Shown: positions 31,343 through 40,931 of the stretch, piece after piece
How positions within the stretch are numbered: position 1 is the stretch's first letter
How the letters are laid out: each line of letters begins with the position of its first letter
NCBI RefSeq assembly: GCF_002068095.1
Contig: NZ_LWIG01000008.1
Location: forward strand, 116,889-170,654
Source: Bradyrhizobium sacchari
GTDB taxonomy: Bacteria > Pseudomonadota > Alphaproteobacteria > Rhizobiales > Xanthobacteraceae
DNA: 53,766 nucleotides
Reading direction: 5' to 3'
The notes under the pieces: model-generated
Seen by the model: the letters and a program-made list of their open reading frames with translations, nothing else
Databases searched by the model: none
Told to the model about the DNA's origin: nothing
Position numbers and translations under genes: made by a program

Positions 31343-32442
31343 AGATCGTCATTTTCGGCCTGACCATCTCCTCCTCCTGGGGCAACGGCCACGCGACCCT
31401 GTGGCGGGGCCTCTGCAAGCATCTGACGCGTCTCGGCCACATCGTCGTCTTCTACGAGCGCGACGTACCCTATTATGCCGGTGCCCGGGACTTCAATGAG
31501 TTGCCCGGTGGGCAGCTGCGGCTTTTTTCGAAATGGGAGGACACCCGCTCCCTCGCCCGCAATGACATCGCGGATGCCGATGTTGCGATCGTGACGTCCT
31601 ACTGTCCCGATGCAATTGCAGCGACCGATCTGATCATGTCCGAAGGGCGAGCCTTACCCGTCTTCTATGATCTGGATACCCCGATCACACTGGCGCGGCT
31701 CATGGCGGGAGATTCCGTTCCTTACATCGGTCCGCGAGGTCTACGCGACTTCGCGCTCGTCCTCAGCTTCACCGGCGGACCGCGCGTCGTCCAGGAATTC
31801 CGCGACCGGCTCGGCGCCCGCGATATCCGTCCCCTGTACGGCCACGTCGATAGCGATATTCATCGTCCAGTGCCGCCCGAGCCACACTATCGCGCTGATC
31901 TATCCTATCTAGGCACCTACTCCGAAGACCGCCAGCGCGGGCTCGAGGCGCTCTTCGTCGAACCGGCACGAGCGCGGCAAGACCTCCGTTTCCTGATCGG
32001 TGGAGCGCAATATCCTGACGACTTTCCGTGGTCGCCCAACATCTACTTCGTGCGGCATCTGCCGCCGTCGGAGCATGCGCCTTTCTTTGCGTCCTCACGT
32101 CTGACCCTCAACGTCACGCGCAAAGCCATGGCGGAGATGGGCTGGTGCCCCTCCGGTCGTCTGTTCGAGGCGGCGGCCTGCGGCGTCCCGCTCCTGAGCG
32201 ATGATTGGCCAGGCATCGAAGAGTTCTTCACGCCCGGCAGGGAGATCCTGATCGCTCGCGATGCGCAGGACAGTTTGGCTGCGCTGGCGCTGTCGAGCTC
32301 AGACCTCCAGCCCATCGCCAGGTGCGCCTATGAGCGGACGATGGATCAGCACACATCCGACAAACGGGCGCGCGAACTGGTGGCGCGGCTCGAGCAGGCG
32401 GTATCCAACGGCGCGCGTCACCAGCAATCCGAGGAGGCCTGA
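31339..32442 (+). CDS. CgeB-like glycosyltransferase (paralogue 1)
   Basis: 367-residue GT-B-fold enzyme of the CgeB/DUF3880 type. The N-terminus is [19 protein letters not shown] with LGHIVVFYERDVPYY. The middle has FYDLDTPITLARL and SYLGTYSEDRQ. The donor site is [18 protein letters not shown] and the C-terminus has HTSDKRARELV. It is very close to the gene at 43140-44264. GTG start at 31339 (GTGA overlap with the phosphatase stop). It would transfer a sugar from an NDP donor; donor and acceptor are unknown. Confidence 0.85.
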   Translation: MKIVIFGLTISSSWGNGHATLWRGLCKHLTRLGHIVVFYERDVPYYAGARDFNELPGGQLRLFSKWEDTRSLARNDIADADVAIVTSYCPDAIAATDLIMSEGRALPVFYDLDTPITLARLMAGDSVPYIGPRGLRDFALVLSFTGGPRVVQEFRDRLGARDIRPLYGHVDSDIHRPVPPEPHYRADLSYLGTYSEDRQRGLEALFVEPARARQDLRFLIGGAQYPDDFPWSPNIYFVRHLPPSEHAPFFASSRLTLNVTRKAMAEMGWCPSGRLFEAAACGVPLLSDDWPGIEEFFTPGREILIARDAQDSLAALALSSSDLQPIARCAYERTMDQHTSDKRARELVARLEQAVSNGARHQQSEEA

Positions 32443-32443
32443 C

Positions 32444-33247
32444 ATGTGGGGCATCGTTCCGGCCGCGGGCCGCGGCAGTCGTATCCAGCCGCTGGCTTTC
32501 TCCAAGGAGTTGCTGCCCGTCGGGAGCCGGTGCGACGATGGCACCGAGCGGCCCTGCGCGGTCTCCGAGTATCTGCTGGAGCGCCTGATCCTCGGCGGCG
32601 CGGACAAGATCTGCTTCGTGATCTCGCCCGGCAAGTCCGACATTCTCGAATATTTCGGCGATCACTACGGCAGCGCCCAGCTCGCCTATGTCGTCCAGCC
32701 CGACGCCTCCGGCCTGTGCGACGCCGTCTTCAGGGCCGGCACCGTCGTTGGCCATGATGAAGACGTCGTCGTCGGCCTGCCCGATACCGTCTGGTTTCCA
32801 AAAGCCGCTTTGCAGGCCTTGCCATATGCCGATCTCTCCTTCCTGCTCTTTCCCGTCGAGCGCCCGGAATTTTTCGACGCCGTCGTGCTCGATGGCGACA
32901 GCGTGCGGGAAATCCAGGTGAAGCAGCCGAATCCGACATCGCGGTGGATCTGGGGTGCATTCCGAATGTCGGCCACCGGCTTTCGCGAATTGCACGCGCT
33001 CTGGAACCAACGAGCCCGACGCGACGAGTACTTTGGGACGCTGGTCAACGCCTATCTCCACGCAGGCGGTCTCGGCATCGGGATCAAGGCAGGCGAATCC
33101 TATGTCGATGTCGGAACCGTCGACGGCTATCGCACCGCGATGGGTCTTCTGGCCGAGAGCACCGACGGCCGGTCGCGGTTGCGGGCCGGCGCCTCGTCCG
33201 ATGGGGCTCGACCGGCCCATGCAATGGACAATGGAGCGACTGCATGA
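32444..33247 (+). CDS. Sugar-phosphate nucleotidyltransferase (RmlA-like)
   Basis: 267 residues with the N-terminal signature GIVPAAGRGSRIQPLAFSK and ELLPVGS, the NTP-binding loop of sugar-1-phosphate nucleotidyltransferases. The aspartate of VVVGLPDTVW is the likely metal ligand. YVDVGTVDGYRTAM resembles the C-terminal VDTGTxxGL block. GAGGAGG precedes the ATG. It would activate a sugar-1-phosphate to an NDP-sugar. Together with ino1 and deoB in the same operon the substrate might be a pentose-1-phosphate or an inositol-derived phosphate, which sequence alone cannot decide. Confidence 0.85.
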   Translation: MWGIVPAAGRGSRIQPLAFSKELLPVGSRCDDGTERPCAVSEYLLERLILGGADKICFVISPGKSDILEYFGDHYGSAQLAYVVQPDASGLCDAVFRAGTVVGHDEDVVVGLPDTVWFPKAALQALPYADLSFLLFPVERPEFFDAVVLDGDSVREIQVKQPNPTSRWIWGAFRMSATGFRELHALWNQRARRDEYFGTLVNAYLHAGGLGIGIKAGESYVDVGTVDGYRTAMGLLAESTDGRSRLRAGASSDGARPAHAMDNGATA

Positions 33248-34008
33248 CTGGAGCGCTGCTCACGCGTGAGGAAATCCGCAGGCGTATCGACGCGCTCGGC
33301 CCCTGGTTTCACAACCTCGACCTCAACGGCGTGCAGACCGCACCCACCCACTTCCTTGGCGACTATCCCAATGTGAAATGGCGGCGCTTCTCGGGAATCA
33401 TCCCGGACCGCCTCGAAGGCAAGACCGTGCTCGATATCGGCTGCAATGCCGGTTTCTACGCCATGGAGATGAAGCGGCGCGGCGCCGAGCGCGTGCTTGG
33501 ACTCGATACCGACGAGGAATATCTCGCGCAGGCGCGCTTCGCCGCCGACGTGAAAGGTCTCAGGATCGAATTCCGCAAGATGTCGGCCTACGATGTGGGA
33601 CAGCTCCGCGAAAAATTCGATCTCGTGATCTTCATGGGCGTGCTCTATCACTTGCGTCATCCGCTGCTGGCGCTGGACCTCATCCACGAGCACGTCGCGA
33701 GGGATCTCCTGCTGTTCCAGTCGATGCAGCGCGGCGCCAGCCATGTCGACGCGATCGACAAGAACTACGATTTCTGGACCACCGACCAGTTCGATTCCGC
33801 CGGCTACCCCAGGCTGCACTTCATCGAGCACAAATATGCCGACGATCCCACCAACTGGTGGGTGCCGAACCGGGCCTGCGTCGAGGCCATGCTGCGGAGC
33901 GCCGGCTTTGCCATCACTGCGCATCCGGAAGAGGAAGTCTACCTCTGCAAGTGCACTGAACGGCCTCAAATCGATGGTCCCGTCTATCCATCCCGGAGCA
34001 CAAGCTGA
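33244..34008 (+). CDS. SAM-dependent methyltransferase (CmoB/DUF1698-like)
   Basis: 254 residues. The SAM-binding motif is TVLDIGCNAGFYAMEM, followed by VLGLDTDEEYL, and the post-motif IFMGVLYHLRHPLLAL is typical of the CmoB-related group. The N-terminal WFHNLDLNGVQT and KWRRFSGIIPD match small-molecule methyltransferases found in sugar clusters of soil bacteria. ATGA overlap with the nucleotidyltransferase. It could methylate inositol or a sugar hydroxyl/carboxyl group, giving an O-methyl-inositol-type product; this is inference. Confidence 0.82.
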   Translation: MTGALLTREEIRRRIDALGPWFHNLDLNGVQTAPTHFLGDYPNVKWRRFSGIIPDRLEGKTVLDIGCNAGFYAMEMKRRGAERVLGLDTDEEYLAQARFAADVKGLRIEFRKMSAYDVGQLREKFDLVIFMGVLYHLRHPLLALDLIHEHVARDLLLFQSMQRGASHVDAIDKNYDFWTTDQFDSAGYPRLHFIEHKYADDPTNWWVPNRACVEAMLRSAGFAITAHPEEEVYLCKCTERPQIDGPVYPSRSTS

Positions 34009-34961
34009 TGATCGAGGCGGCCAAGATCTGGAATGAGCCGAACAACAAGTCGCATTGGGACCTTCAGATCGATCCGGATTGGGGCATGTTCGCGGACCTT
34101 GCGACCGCATCCGGCCAGGCGATCCGTAGTGCACGGAGCACGTTACCAGTCGTGCTGGGCGGCATCTCGCCGATTGATCCGTCTTTCATGCGCAACATGC
34201 AGAGCCGCGGGGTGCTCGACCATTTCGATGCGGTCGCCGTGCACGGCTTTCCACTCGACTGGAACCTGTGGCAGATCGGCGAATGGCCGGCCAAGCTCGA
34301 GGAAATCAAGTCGGTCACCACGCTACCCGTCTGGGTGACCGAGGTCGGCGTCTCCTCCTTCGGCGCCGAAGAGGTGCAAGCCTGGGGCCTGTCGCGCACC
34401 GCCGAGCTGCTGATCGGCCGTGCCCCGCGCATCCATTGGTACAGCCTTTATGACCTTCCTTCTGCCTGGGAAGCAACGACTCGCCACAAAGAGGCCGAAG
34501 GCTCCTCCTACTATAGGCATTTCCACATGGGCCTGCTGCGCGAGGACGGCACGCCCAAGGCGGCCGCTGATCTGTTCGGCGCCTATGCGCCCGCCATGGG
34601 CCTCTGCCAGTGGTTCCACTTCGAGGATCACCGCCTGCACGACGCGGTGCACTGGATGCGTCGTCTCGGCGTGACTCATCTGCGGACCGGTCTGTCGTGG
34701 GCCGACAGCTTCCGTCCCAATGCGCTCGGCTGGTTCGACCGCCAGATGGAGGCGTTGGCGGAGTTCCAGGTTACGATCACGTTCTGCTTCACGCCCGAGC
34801 ATCGGGGCATCGAGCCGCATCACACCAGCCCCCCGCTCGACGTGAACGAATTTGCCGATTTCTGCGCGGCGATGGTCGATCGCTACTGCGCGAGAACCGG
34901 TCTTGCATCCTCCCCAGTGTCTGCTGATCCTCCCATCGGGGAGCCAACATGCGTGCCCTGA
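34008..34961 (+). CDS. Glycoside-hydrolase-like protein, apparently circularly permuted TIM barrel
   Basis: 317 residues related to clan A xylosidase/glucanase-type barrels. It opens with [18 protein letters not shown], which in a normal barrel is strand 4 with the acid/base (E10). The nucleophile Glu is E112 in [10 protein letters not shown] (strand 7), and IHWYSLYD fits strand 8. After that, about residues 198-305 ([42 protein letters not shown]) look like strands 1-3 plus the helix that should precede WNEPN. So the halves are swapped. Both catalytic Glu are kept. No signal peptide. The start overlaps the upstream stop (TGATG) and the end overlaps deoB by 13 bases. Confidence 0.75.
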   Translation: MIEAAKIWNEPNNKSHWDLQIDPDWGMFADLATASGQAIRSARSTLPVVLGGISPIDPSFMRNMQSRGVLDHFDAVAVHGFPLDWNLWQIGEWPAKLEEIKSVTTLPVWVTEVGVSSFGAEEVQAWGLSRTAELLIGRAPRIHWYSLYDLPSAWEATTRHKEAEGSSYYRHFHMGLLREDGTPKAAADLFGAYAPAMGLCQWFHFEDHRLHDAVHWMRRLGVTHLRTGLSWADSFRPNALGWFDRQMEALAEFQVTITFCFTPEHRGIEPHHTSPPLDVNEFADFCAAMVDRYCARTGLASSPVSADPPIGEPTCVP

Positions 34962-36154
34962 TCCTGGTGATGGATTCCGTCGGCATCGGCGGCGCGCCCG
35001 ACGCCGACCGCTACGGTGACGAAGGCGCGGACACTGTCGGTCACATCGCGGAAGCCTGCATGGCCGGTCGCGCCGACGGCAGCGCACGCAAGGGTCCGCT
35101 CCGGCTTCCCAACCTCGTGGCGCTGGGCCTAGGGGAGGCGTGCCGCCTCGCCACGGGGCGCGTACCGCCGGGGCTGGACGGTCAGGCGCAGGACGGGCAA
35201 TTCGGATGCGCCAGCGAGATTTCGAAAGGCAAGGACACGCCTTCGGGCCATTGGGAGATCGCCGGGGTACCCGTCCCGTTCGACTGGGGCTATTTCCCGC
35301 GAAGGACACCGTGCTTTCCCGCGGATTTGATAAAGGCCCTCTGCGAGCAAGCCGGATTGCGCGGCATCCTCGGAGATTGCCACGCCTCAGGGACCGAGAT
35401 TATTGCCGAGTTCGGCGAGCGTCACATGCAGACGGGAATGCCGATCTGCTACACGTCCGCCGATAGCGTGTTCCAGATCGCCGCGCATGAGAAGACTTTC
35501 GGCCTCGATCGTCTCTACGAGATCTGCTTGATCGCAAGGCGGCTGCTCGATCCCCTCAACATCGGCCGCGTCATTGCCCGGCCGTTTATCGGCGCAGGCG
35601 CGAGAGACTTCAAGCGGACTGCGCACCGTCGCGACTTTTCGGTACCGCCGCCCGGGACCACCATGCTTGACCTCGCCGCAAGCGACGGTCGTGACATCGT
35701 GACAATCGGCAAGATCGACGACATCTTCGCGCATCGCGCGACCGGGCGAAACCTGCGCGGCGACGGCAACATGGCGTTGTTCGATGCCACACTGAAAGGG
35801 CTGGCGAGCCTGGCGGACGGAGGACTGCTGTTCGCCAATTTCATTGATTTCGACACACTCTACGGCCATCGCCGCGACGTGGTCGGCTATGCCGCGGCAC
35901 TCGAAGCCTTCGATGATCGCCTCCCGGAATTGCTGACTCGCCTGCGAAGCAGTGATCTTCTGATCATCACCGCGGATCACGGCTGCGATCCGACCTGGAG
36001 CGGCACCGATCACACCCGCGAGCAGGTACCGATCCTGGCCTGGTCGACGCAATCATCCTCGCCAATCGGCCGGCGTACCGGCTTTGCCGATATCGGCGCG
36101 ACCGCGGCAAGGCATCTCGGCCTGCCCGCCGCCCTGCACGGCGCGCATTTCTAG
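34949..36154 (+). CDS. deoB: Phosphopentomutase
   Basis: 401 residues of the alkaline-phosphatase superfamily, interconverting (deoxy)ribose-1-phosphate and -5-phosphate with Mn2+. Metal ligands are in [14 protein letters not shown], the phosphorylated Thr is T97 in [10 protein letters not shown], and the second metal site is [19 protein letters not shown]. The length is normal. GGGGAG upstream supports the ATG, which lies inside the preceding hydrolase gene. DeoB usually sits with nucleoside catabolism genes; here it is locked into a glycosyltransferase operon. It may supply a pentose-1-phosphate to the nucleotidyltransferase two genes upstream. Confidence 0.93.
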   Translation: MRALILVMDSVGIGGAPDADRYGDEGADTVGHIAEACMAGRADGSARKGPLRLPNLVALGLGEACRLATGRVPPGLDGQAQDGQFGCASEISKGKDTPSGHWEIAGVPVPFDWGYFPRRTPCFPADLIKALCEQAGLRGILGDCHASGTEIIAEFGERHMQTGMPICYTSADSVFQIAAHEKTFGLDRLYEICLIARRLLDPLNIGRVIARPFIGAGARDFKRTAHRRDFSVPPPGTTMLDLAASDGRDIVTIGKIDDIFAHRATGRNLRGDGNMALFDATLKGLASLADGGLLFANFIDFDTLYGHRRDVVGYAAALEAFDDRLPELLTRLRSSDLLIITADHGCDPTWSGTDHTREQVPILAWSTQSSSPIGRRTGFADIGATAARHLGLPAALHGAHF

Positions 36155-36223
36155 CTGACGGCAGCGCCGATTCACCTGGGTTATTGATCCAGGTTAGAGA
36201 AATATTCGTTTGTACAATTTCGG

Positions 36224-36248
36224 GGAACGAACATTCCTTGCATCGCTT
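36224..36248 (+). promoter_or_regulatory. Weak EcfG-like promoter before the second half of the sugar cluster
   Basis: GGAAC (36224-36228), 16-base spacer, GCTT (36245-36248). The -10 is off-consensus, but the 11 bases GGAACGAACAT are identical to those of the strong promoter at 29571. Confidence 0.4.
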
Positions 36249-36362
36249 CTGACTCCAAACGTGACCGGCGCGCGGGTCGTCCGACCAACCAGTAAGTGCG
36301 CTTCACCTCACATCACAGATTGACCCCGAACGGGTCGGTCTTACGGTTGTACGGAGCGGTGA

Positions 36363-37475
36363 ATGACGCGAGTATTGATCACGGGGGGCGCGGGCTTTAT
36401 CGGCTCTCATGCAACGGATGCGCTGCTCGCGGCAGGCTACGAAGTCCGTCTGCTCGACAATCTCTCGCCGCAGGTCCACGGCGGCGATCGCCAGCGCCCC
36501 TCCTATCTTCCCGACGAAGTCGAGCTCATCGTCGGTGACGTCACCGACAGCCTCGCCGTCGAGCATGCGCTGCGCGGCGCCGACATGGTCCTGCATCTAG
36601 CGTCGGCCGTCGGCGTCGGCCAGAGCATGTACGACATCGAGCCTTACGTGCGGACCAACGAACTCGGCACCGCCGTCCTCCTCCAGGCGCTGTCCAGTCG
36701 CCCGGTCGCGCGGCTGGTCGTCGCCTCCTCCATGAGCATCTATGGCGAGGGCCTCTATCGCAGGCCAGATCAAAGCGTGGTCACCTGCGAGGAACGGTCT
36801 ATCCAGCAGCTCCGCACAGGGGAATGGGAGCTGCGCGACACGGCCGGCCATCCCCTCGCCCCGGTGGCCACGCCGGAGAGCAAACTGCCCTCGCTTAGCT
36901 CCGTGTATGCACTGAACAAGTTTGCGCAGGAGCGCATGTGCCTGATCACCGGCAAGGCTTACGGAATCCCAACAGTAGCGCTGCGCTTCTTCAACGTGTT
37001 CGGTCCGCGCCAAGCCCTGTCGAACCCCTACACGGGCGTGCTCGCTATCTTTGCCGCACGGCTGCTCAATGGACGGTCGCCGCTCGTGTTCGAGGACGGC
37101 GAGCAACGGCGCGACTTCGTCCACGTACATGACGTCGCCCGCGCCTGTCGCCTCGCATTGGAAGCGGAAAATGCGCAGGACGTGTTCAATGTCGGCTCCG
37201 GCCAAAGCCGGACCATCCTGTCCGTCGCGAGGGACCTTGCTGAGGTCATGGGCCGCAGCGATATCGTGCCCGAGGTCACGCGGAAATATCGCGCCGGCGA
37301 TATCAGGCACTGCTTCGCCGACATCGGCAAATCGCGCGATCTGCTCGGCTTCGAGCCGCACGTGGCCTTCAAGGACGGTCTCGAGGAACTCGCAGGCTAT
37401 CTCGCAGACCAGATCGCCGACGACCAGGCCGAGCGGGCGACCCAGGAACTGCTGCAGCGAGGATTGGTTGCGTGA
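36363..37475 (+). CDS. NAD-dependent sugar epimerase/dehydratase (UDP-glucose 4-epimerase-like)
   Basis: 370-residue extended SDR. Cofactor loop [30 protein letters not shown], catalytic region VVASSMSIYGEG and SSVYALNKFAQE (YxxxK), and substrate region LRFFNVFGPRQALSNPYTGV with DFVHVHDVARA. It acts on an NDP-hexose or NDP-pentose, probably as a 4-epimerase or 4,6-dehydratase. The insertion around residues 140-175 (RTGEWELRD...) is longer than in GalE. It is the first gene of the second coupled run and overlaps the next by 4 bases. Confidence 0.88.
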   Translation: MTRVLITGGAGFIGSHATDALLAAGYEVRLLDNLSPQVHGGDRQRPSYLPDEVELIVGDVTDSLAVEHALRGADMVLHLASAVGVGQSMYDIEPYVRTNELGTAVLLQALSSRPVARLVVASSMSIYGEGLYRRPDQSVVTCEERSIQQLRTGEWELRDTAGHPLAPVATPESKLPSLSSVYALNKFAQERMCLITGKAYGIPTVALRFFNVFGPRQALSNPYTGVLAIFAARLLNGRSPLVFEDGEQRRDFVHVHDVARACRLALEAENAQDVFNVGSGQSRTILSVARDLAEVMGRSDIVPEVTRKYRAGDIRHCFADIGKSRDLLGFEPHVAFKDGLEELAGYLADQIADDQAERATQELLQRGLVA

Positions 37476-38539
37476 TGAACGAGCGAGACAACAGGGCCGT
37501 CCTGATCACCGGTGGCTGCGGCTTCATCGGCTGCAGTCTTGCCGACCGGCTGGCGAACCGCGGCGAGCGCGTCCTGGTGCTGGACAATCTGGCCCGTGCC
37601 GGCGTGCGCGAGAACGCGCAATGGCTGAAGTCAAGATATGGCGATCTCGTCACCATTACGGTGGCCGACATTCGAGAGCCGATTCCAGTGATCGATGCCG
37701 TGCGTGAGGCCCGCGCCGTGCTGCATCTGGCGGCCCAGGTCGCCGTCACCGACAGCGTGAGCGACCCGGCCGCCGATTTCGAGATCAACGCACGCGGTAC
37801 CCTGAATGTGCTCGAAGCAGTTCGGCTGCACAATAGCACTGCTCCGGTCGTGTTCGCCTCCACCAACAAGGTCTACGGCCGCCTGATCGAGGACAGCGAG
37901 ATCGCGCTCACTGGCCGTCGTTACACGCCTACCAATGATCTGCTAGCGGACGGCATTTCCGAGAACGCGCCGCTCGATTTCTACAGCCCTTATGGGTGCT
38001 CTAAGGGCACCGCAGATCAATATGTTCATGACTATGCGCGGGTTTATGGGCTCCAGACCGTAGTGATGCGCATGAGCTGCATCTACGGGCCGCGTCAATT
38101 CGGCACTGAAGATCAGGGCTGGATCGCGCACTTCCTGCTGAGCGCGATCCGCGGCAGGCCACTGACGATCTACGGAGACGGTTATCAGGTTCGCGACGCC
38201 TTGCATGTGTCGGATGCAGCCACCGCCTGGCTCGCAGTGCTTGACCGGATCGCGCTCGCACGCGGCCGCGTGTTCAATCTCGGTGGCGGTCCCGCCAACG
38301 CGGTCAGTCTTCGCGAGCTCATCGACCACATCGCTGAGTTGACCGGCCGCGACGTCGCTTACCGCTTTGCCGATTGGCGTCCGGGCGATCAACCCTGGTA
38401 CGTCACGGACACGCGTGCGCTGTCGACCGCGCTCGGATGGTCGCCGCAAGTCCCCGTCACCGAGGGCCTTCGCTCTCTCTACGCCTGGCTGGACACTCGC
38501 TTCGGAGCAGCTCACGGCAGCCGCGAGGTTCTCGCATGA
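37472..38539 (+). CDS. NAD-dependent sugar epimerase, CDP-paratose 2-epimerase-like
   Basis: 355 residues, extended SDR. VLITGGCGFIGCSLADRL, HLAAQVAVTDSV, FASTNKVYG, YGCSKGTADQYV (YxxxK) and MSCIYGPRQFGTEDQGW. The stretch through QGWIAHFLLSAI with GDGYQVRDALH closely follows TyvE/RfbE-type CDP-paratose/tyvelose 2-epimerases. A C2-epimerase on a nucleotide sugar would add another rare sugar to the pathway. Coupled on both sides by 4-base overlaps. Confidence 0.86.
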   Translation: MMNERDNRAVLITGGCGFIGCSLADRLANRGERVLVLDNLARAGVRENAQWLKSRYGDLVTITVADIREPIPVIDAVREARAVLHLAAQVAVTDSVSDPAADFEINARGTLNVLEAVRLHNSTAPVVFASTNKVYGRLIEDSEIALTGRRYTPTNDLLADGISENAPLDFYSPYGCSKGTADQYVHDYARVYGLQTVVMRMSCIYGPRQFGTEDQGWIAHFLLSAIRGRPLTIYGDGYQVRDALHVSDAATAWLAVLDRIALARGRVFNLGGGPANAVSLRELIDHIAELTGRDVAYRFADWRPGDQPWYVTDTRALSTALGWSPQVPVTEGLRSLYAWLDTRFGAAHGSREVLA

Positions 38540-39822
38540 CTCGCGTCGCCCTGATCAACCCGAATTGGGATTTTGGCGGCAGCATCTATTTCGGCTGCCG
38601 GTCCCCCCACCTTCCGCTCGAGCTCGGCATCTCCGAGCATTACCTGAAGGTGGCTGGGCACCGGACGCTGCTGCTCGATGCACACATGTACGATCTGTCA
38701 TTCCAGGATATCGAAGCAGAGCTGCGCGCGTTCAGCCCCGACCTGATCGTCATCACGACCGCCCCGACCTACCTGTTCTGGCGCTGCGCACCGCCGGAAT
38801 TGCGCGTTCCGCAGGAGCTTGCACGCGCGGTGCGGGATCTTGCACCGACGCTGATCGCGGTCGGCCCGCACGGCTCGACGACGCCGCGGGCGGCTCTCAA
38901 AAAGCTCGCCGTCGACGTCATCGTGATGGGCGAGTGCGAGGCTTCCTTGCTGCGCCTGGCAAACGGCGAGCGCGACTTTTCCGGCCTGTGCTTTGCAGAC
39001 GGCGACTCGGTACGGGTCAATGGCGGCCCGCGGGCCGTCGACTTCAAGGATCAGCCGGCGCTCGACTGGCCGGACGAGATGATCCGGCGTCATCAGCACC
39101 ACCATCACCGTTTCGAGGCCGAGCCGGTGGGGCCCGGAGCGGAGGTCGAGGCGTCGCGGGGATGCCCATACAATTGCACGTTCTGCGCCAAGGAGAATTT
39201 TCGCAATACCTATCGCAAGCGGCCGCCTCCCGTCGTTCTTGATGAGATCGATCGCCTGCGCGGGCAAGGCGTCGAATATGTCTACTTCATCGATGAAATT
39301 TTCCTTCCGAGCCCCGAGCTCTTGGAAGGGCTGAGCACGCGGGGTCTCAAGTTCGGCGTGCAGACCCGCATCGATCTCTGGAAGCCCGATATGCTCGCTT
39401 TGCTCGGCCGTGCCGGCTGCGTGTCAATCGAGGCGGGAATCGAGAGTCTCACCGTTGAGGGACGCGCCGCGCTCGCCAAGAACTGCAAGATGACCACTGA
39501 CCAGCTCGCCGACCGCCTGGTCGAAGCGCGCCGGCACGTCCCGTTCGTGCAGGCCAATCTGATCGAGGTGCCTGAGGACGACGATCCCGTGGTGCAGCGC
39601 TGGCGCCACAAGATGCAGGATGCCGGCATCTGGGCCAATGATCCGGTCCCGCTTTATCCGTATCCCGGCTCGCCGGATTATCGGAAGCTCTGGGGCGAGG
39701 CGGACGATTTCGCCTGGGAGCGCGCGCACCGGCACTATCTCGGAATGTTCGACCAGTTCAGCGACGTGCAGAACGATCGTCCCATCCCGCTAGAGGCCCT
39801 CGAACATCCGGTGGCCTCATGA
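38536..39822 (+). CDS. B12-binding-domain radical SAM enzyme
   Basis: 428 residues. The N-terminal cobalamin-binding-like Rossmann domain (about 1-150) has LINPNWDFGGSIYFG and LIVITTAPTYLFW. The radical SAM core carries C210-x3-C214-x2-C217 (CPYNCTFC), then FIDEIFLPS and SIEAGIESLT. A DxHxxG cobalamin motif is not evident, so bound B12 is uncertain. Such enzymes do C- or P-methylation, ring contraction or epimerisation on sugars and antibiotics. ATGA overlap with the epimerase; the frame is open further upstream but inside that gene. It is probably the signature chemistry of this cluster. Confidence 0.88.
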   Translation: MTRVALINPNWDFGGSIYFGCRSPHLPLELGISEHYLKVAGHRTLLLDAHMYDLSFQDIEAELRAFSPDLIVITTAPTYLFWRCAPPELRVPQELARAVRDLAPTLIAVGPHGSTTPRAALKKLAVDVIVMGECEASLLRLANGERDFSGLCFADGDSVRVNGGPRAVDFKDQPALDWPDEMIRRHQHHHHRFEAEPVGPGAEVEASRGCPYNCTFCAKENFRNTYRKRPPPVVLDEIDRLRGQGVEYVYFIDEIFLPSPELLEGLSTRGLKFGVQTRIDLWKPDMLALLGRAGCVSIEAGIESLTVEGRAALAKNCKMTTDQLADRLVEARRHVPFVQANLIEVPEDDDPVVQRWRHKMQDAGIWANDPVPLYPYPGSPDYRKLWGEADDFAWERAHRHYLGMFDQFSDVQNDRPIPLEALEHPVAS

Positions 39823-40931
39823 GCCGTCCGTCGCACATCCGAATCCTGATGACGACCGACGCCTTGGGAGGCGTGTGGACCTATTCGTGCGGGCTGGCGT
39901 CGAGCCTCGTCGCCTCCGGTGCCGACGTCACCCTCGTGACCATGGGCCCGCCCACAAGCGCAGATCAACGTGAGATGCTTCGCGGCTCGGCGGTTCAGCT
40001 GATCGATACGAACCTTGCCCTGGAATGGCAGGACCCAGAAGGCTGTGATTTGGCCAACGCCGGCCGCGTCCTCGCCAGGCTGGAAGCGCAAATCCGCCCG
40101 GACATCGTCCATCTCAACAGTTTCCGAGAGGCGACCCTCGCATGGCGCGCGCCGACCGTTCTCGTGGCACATTCCTGCGTCAACTCGTGGGCGCTGGCAT
40201 GCCGCGATACGGCCTGGCTCGTCGAGCCGCGATGGCGGCGCTATACGGAACTCGTCTCCGCGGCATTCGACAACACGCGGGCATGGGTCTGCCCAAGCCA
40301 GTCCTTCCACGACGACATCGTGGGGATCTATCGGCCCCGCTCACCCGGAGCCGTGATCTGGAACGGCATTGCTGCCGGAGACTCTCCGTGCCGAAAGCGA
40401 GAGCTGATCTTCGCAGCCGGCCGGATCTGGGATCGCGCCAAGAATATCGGAGTGTTGGCGGCGGTGGCACCGGGGTTGGGCTGGCCGGTTCACGTCGCAG
40501 GTCCCGCCGATGCGCATCCATCAACAGGCATCACCTGGCTTGGTCAATTGCCGCACAGAGCCTTGCGTGGACATCTCCAGCATGCCGCGATCTTTGTAAG
40601 TCCGGCGCTCTACGAGCCATTCGGCCTTTCCGTGCTCGAGGCAGCCGCCGCCGGCTGCGCGCTCGTGCTGTCGGACATTCCAACCTTCCGGGAATTATGG
40701 AGTGGAGCCGCGCTGTTCTTCGATCCCAGCGACCGTCAAATGTTACACAGGCTCCTGGCCGACCTTTGCGTCGATGATCTCGGAAGGACACAGCTGCAGC
40801 GCCGCGCGTATGAGCATTCCCTGACTTATTCACTGGCACGCACCACGAGTGCCTATCTCAAGCTCTACGAAGAGCTGCTCACCTCCGAGCCCGCATCCAC
40901 ACCGCACAGCCGAATCGAGGTGCGCGTATGA
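39819..40931 (+). CDS. Glycosyltransferase family 4 protein
   Basis: 370-residue GT-B enzyme. ILMTTDALGGVWTYSCGLA is the acceptor-side Gly-rich loop. The donor domain has FAAGRIWDRAKNI and the retaining-GT motif YEPFGLSVLEAAAAGCALV (EX7E-like). It is cytoplasmic with no membrane helix. Retaining GT4 enzymes transfer from NDP-sugars, and members with inositol acceptors exist (MshA, PimA types). Given ino1 in the cluster, an inositol-linked acceptor is attractive but unproven. Overlaps neighbours by 4 bases on both sides. Confidence 0.88.
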   Translation: MSRPSHIRILMTTDALGGVWTYSCGLASSLVASGADVTLVTMGPPTSADQREMLRGSAVQLIDTNLALEWQDPEGCDLANAGRVLARLEAQIRPDIVHLNSFREATLAWRAPTVLVAHSCVNSWALACRDTAWLVEPRWRRYTELVSAAFDNTRAWVCPSQSFHDDIVGIYRPRSPGAVIWNGIAAGDSPCRKRELIFAAGRIWDRAKNIGVLAAVAPGLGWPVHVAGPADAHPSTGITWLGQLPHRALRGHLQHAAIFVSPALYEPFGLSVLEAAAAGCALVLSDIPTFRELWSGAALFFDPSDRQMLHRLLADLCVDDLGRTQLQRRAYEHSLTYSLARTTSAYLKLYEELLTSEPASTPHSRIEVRV

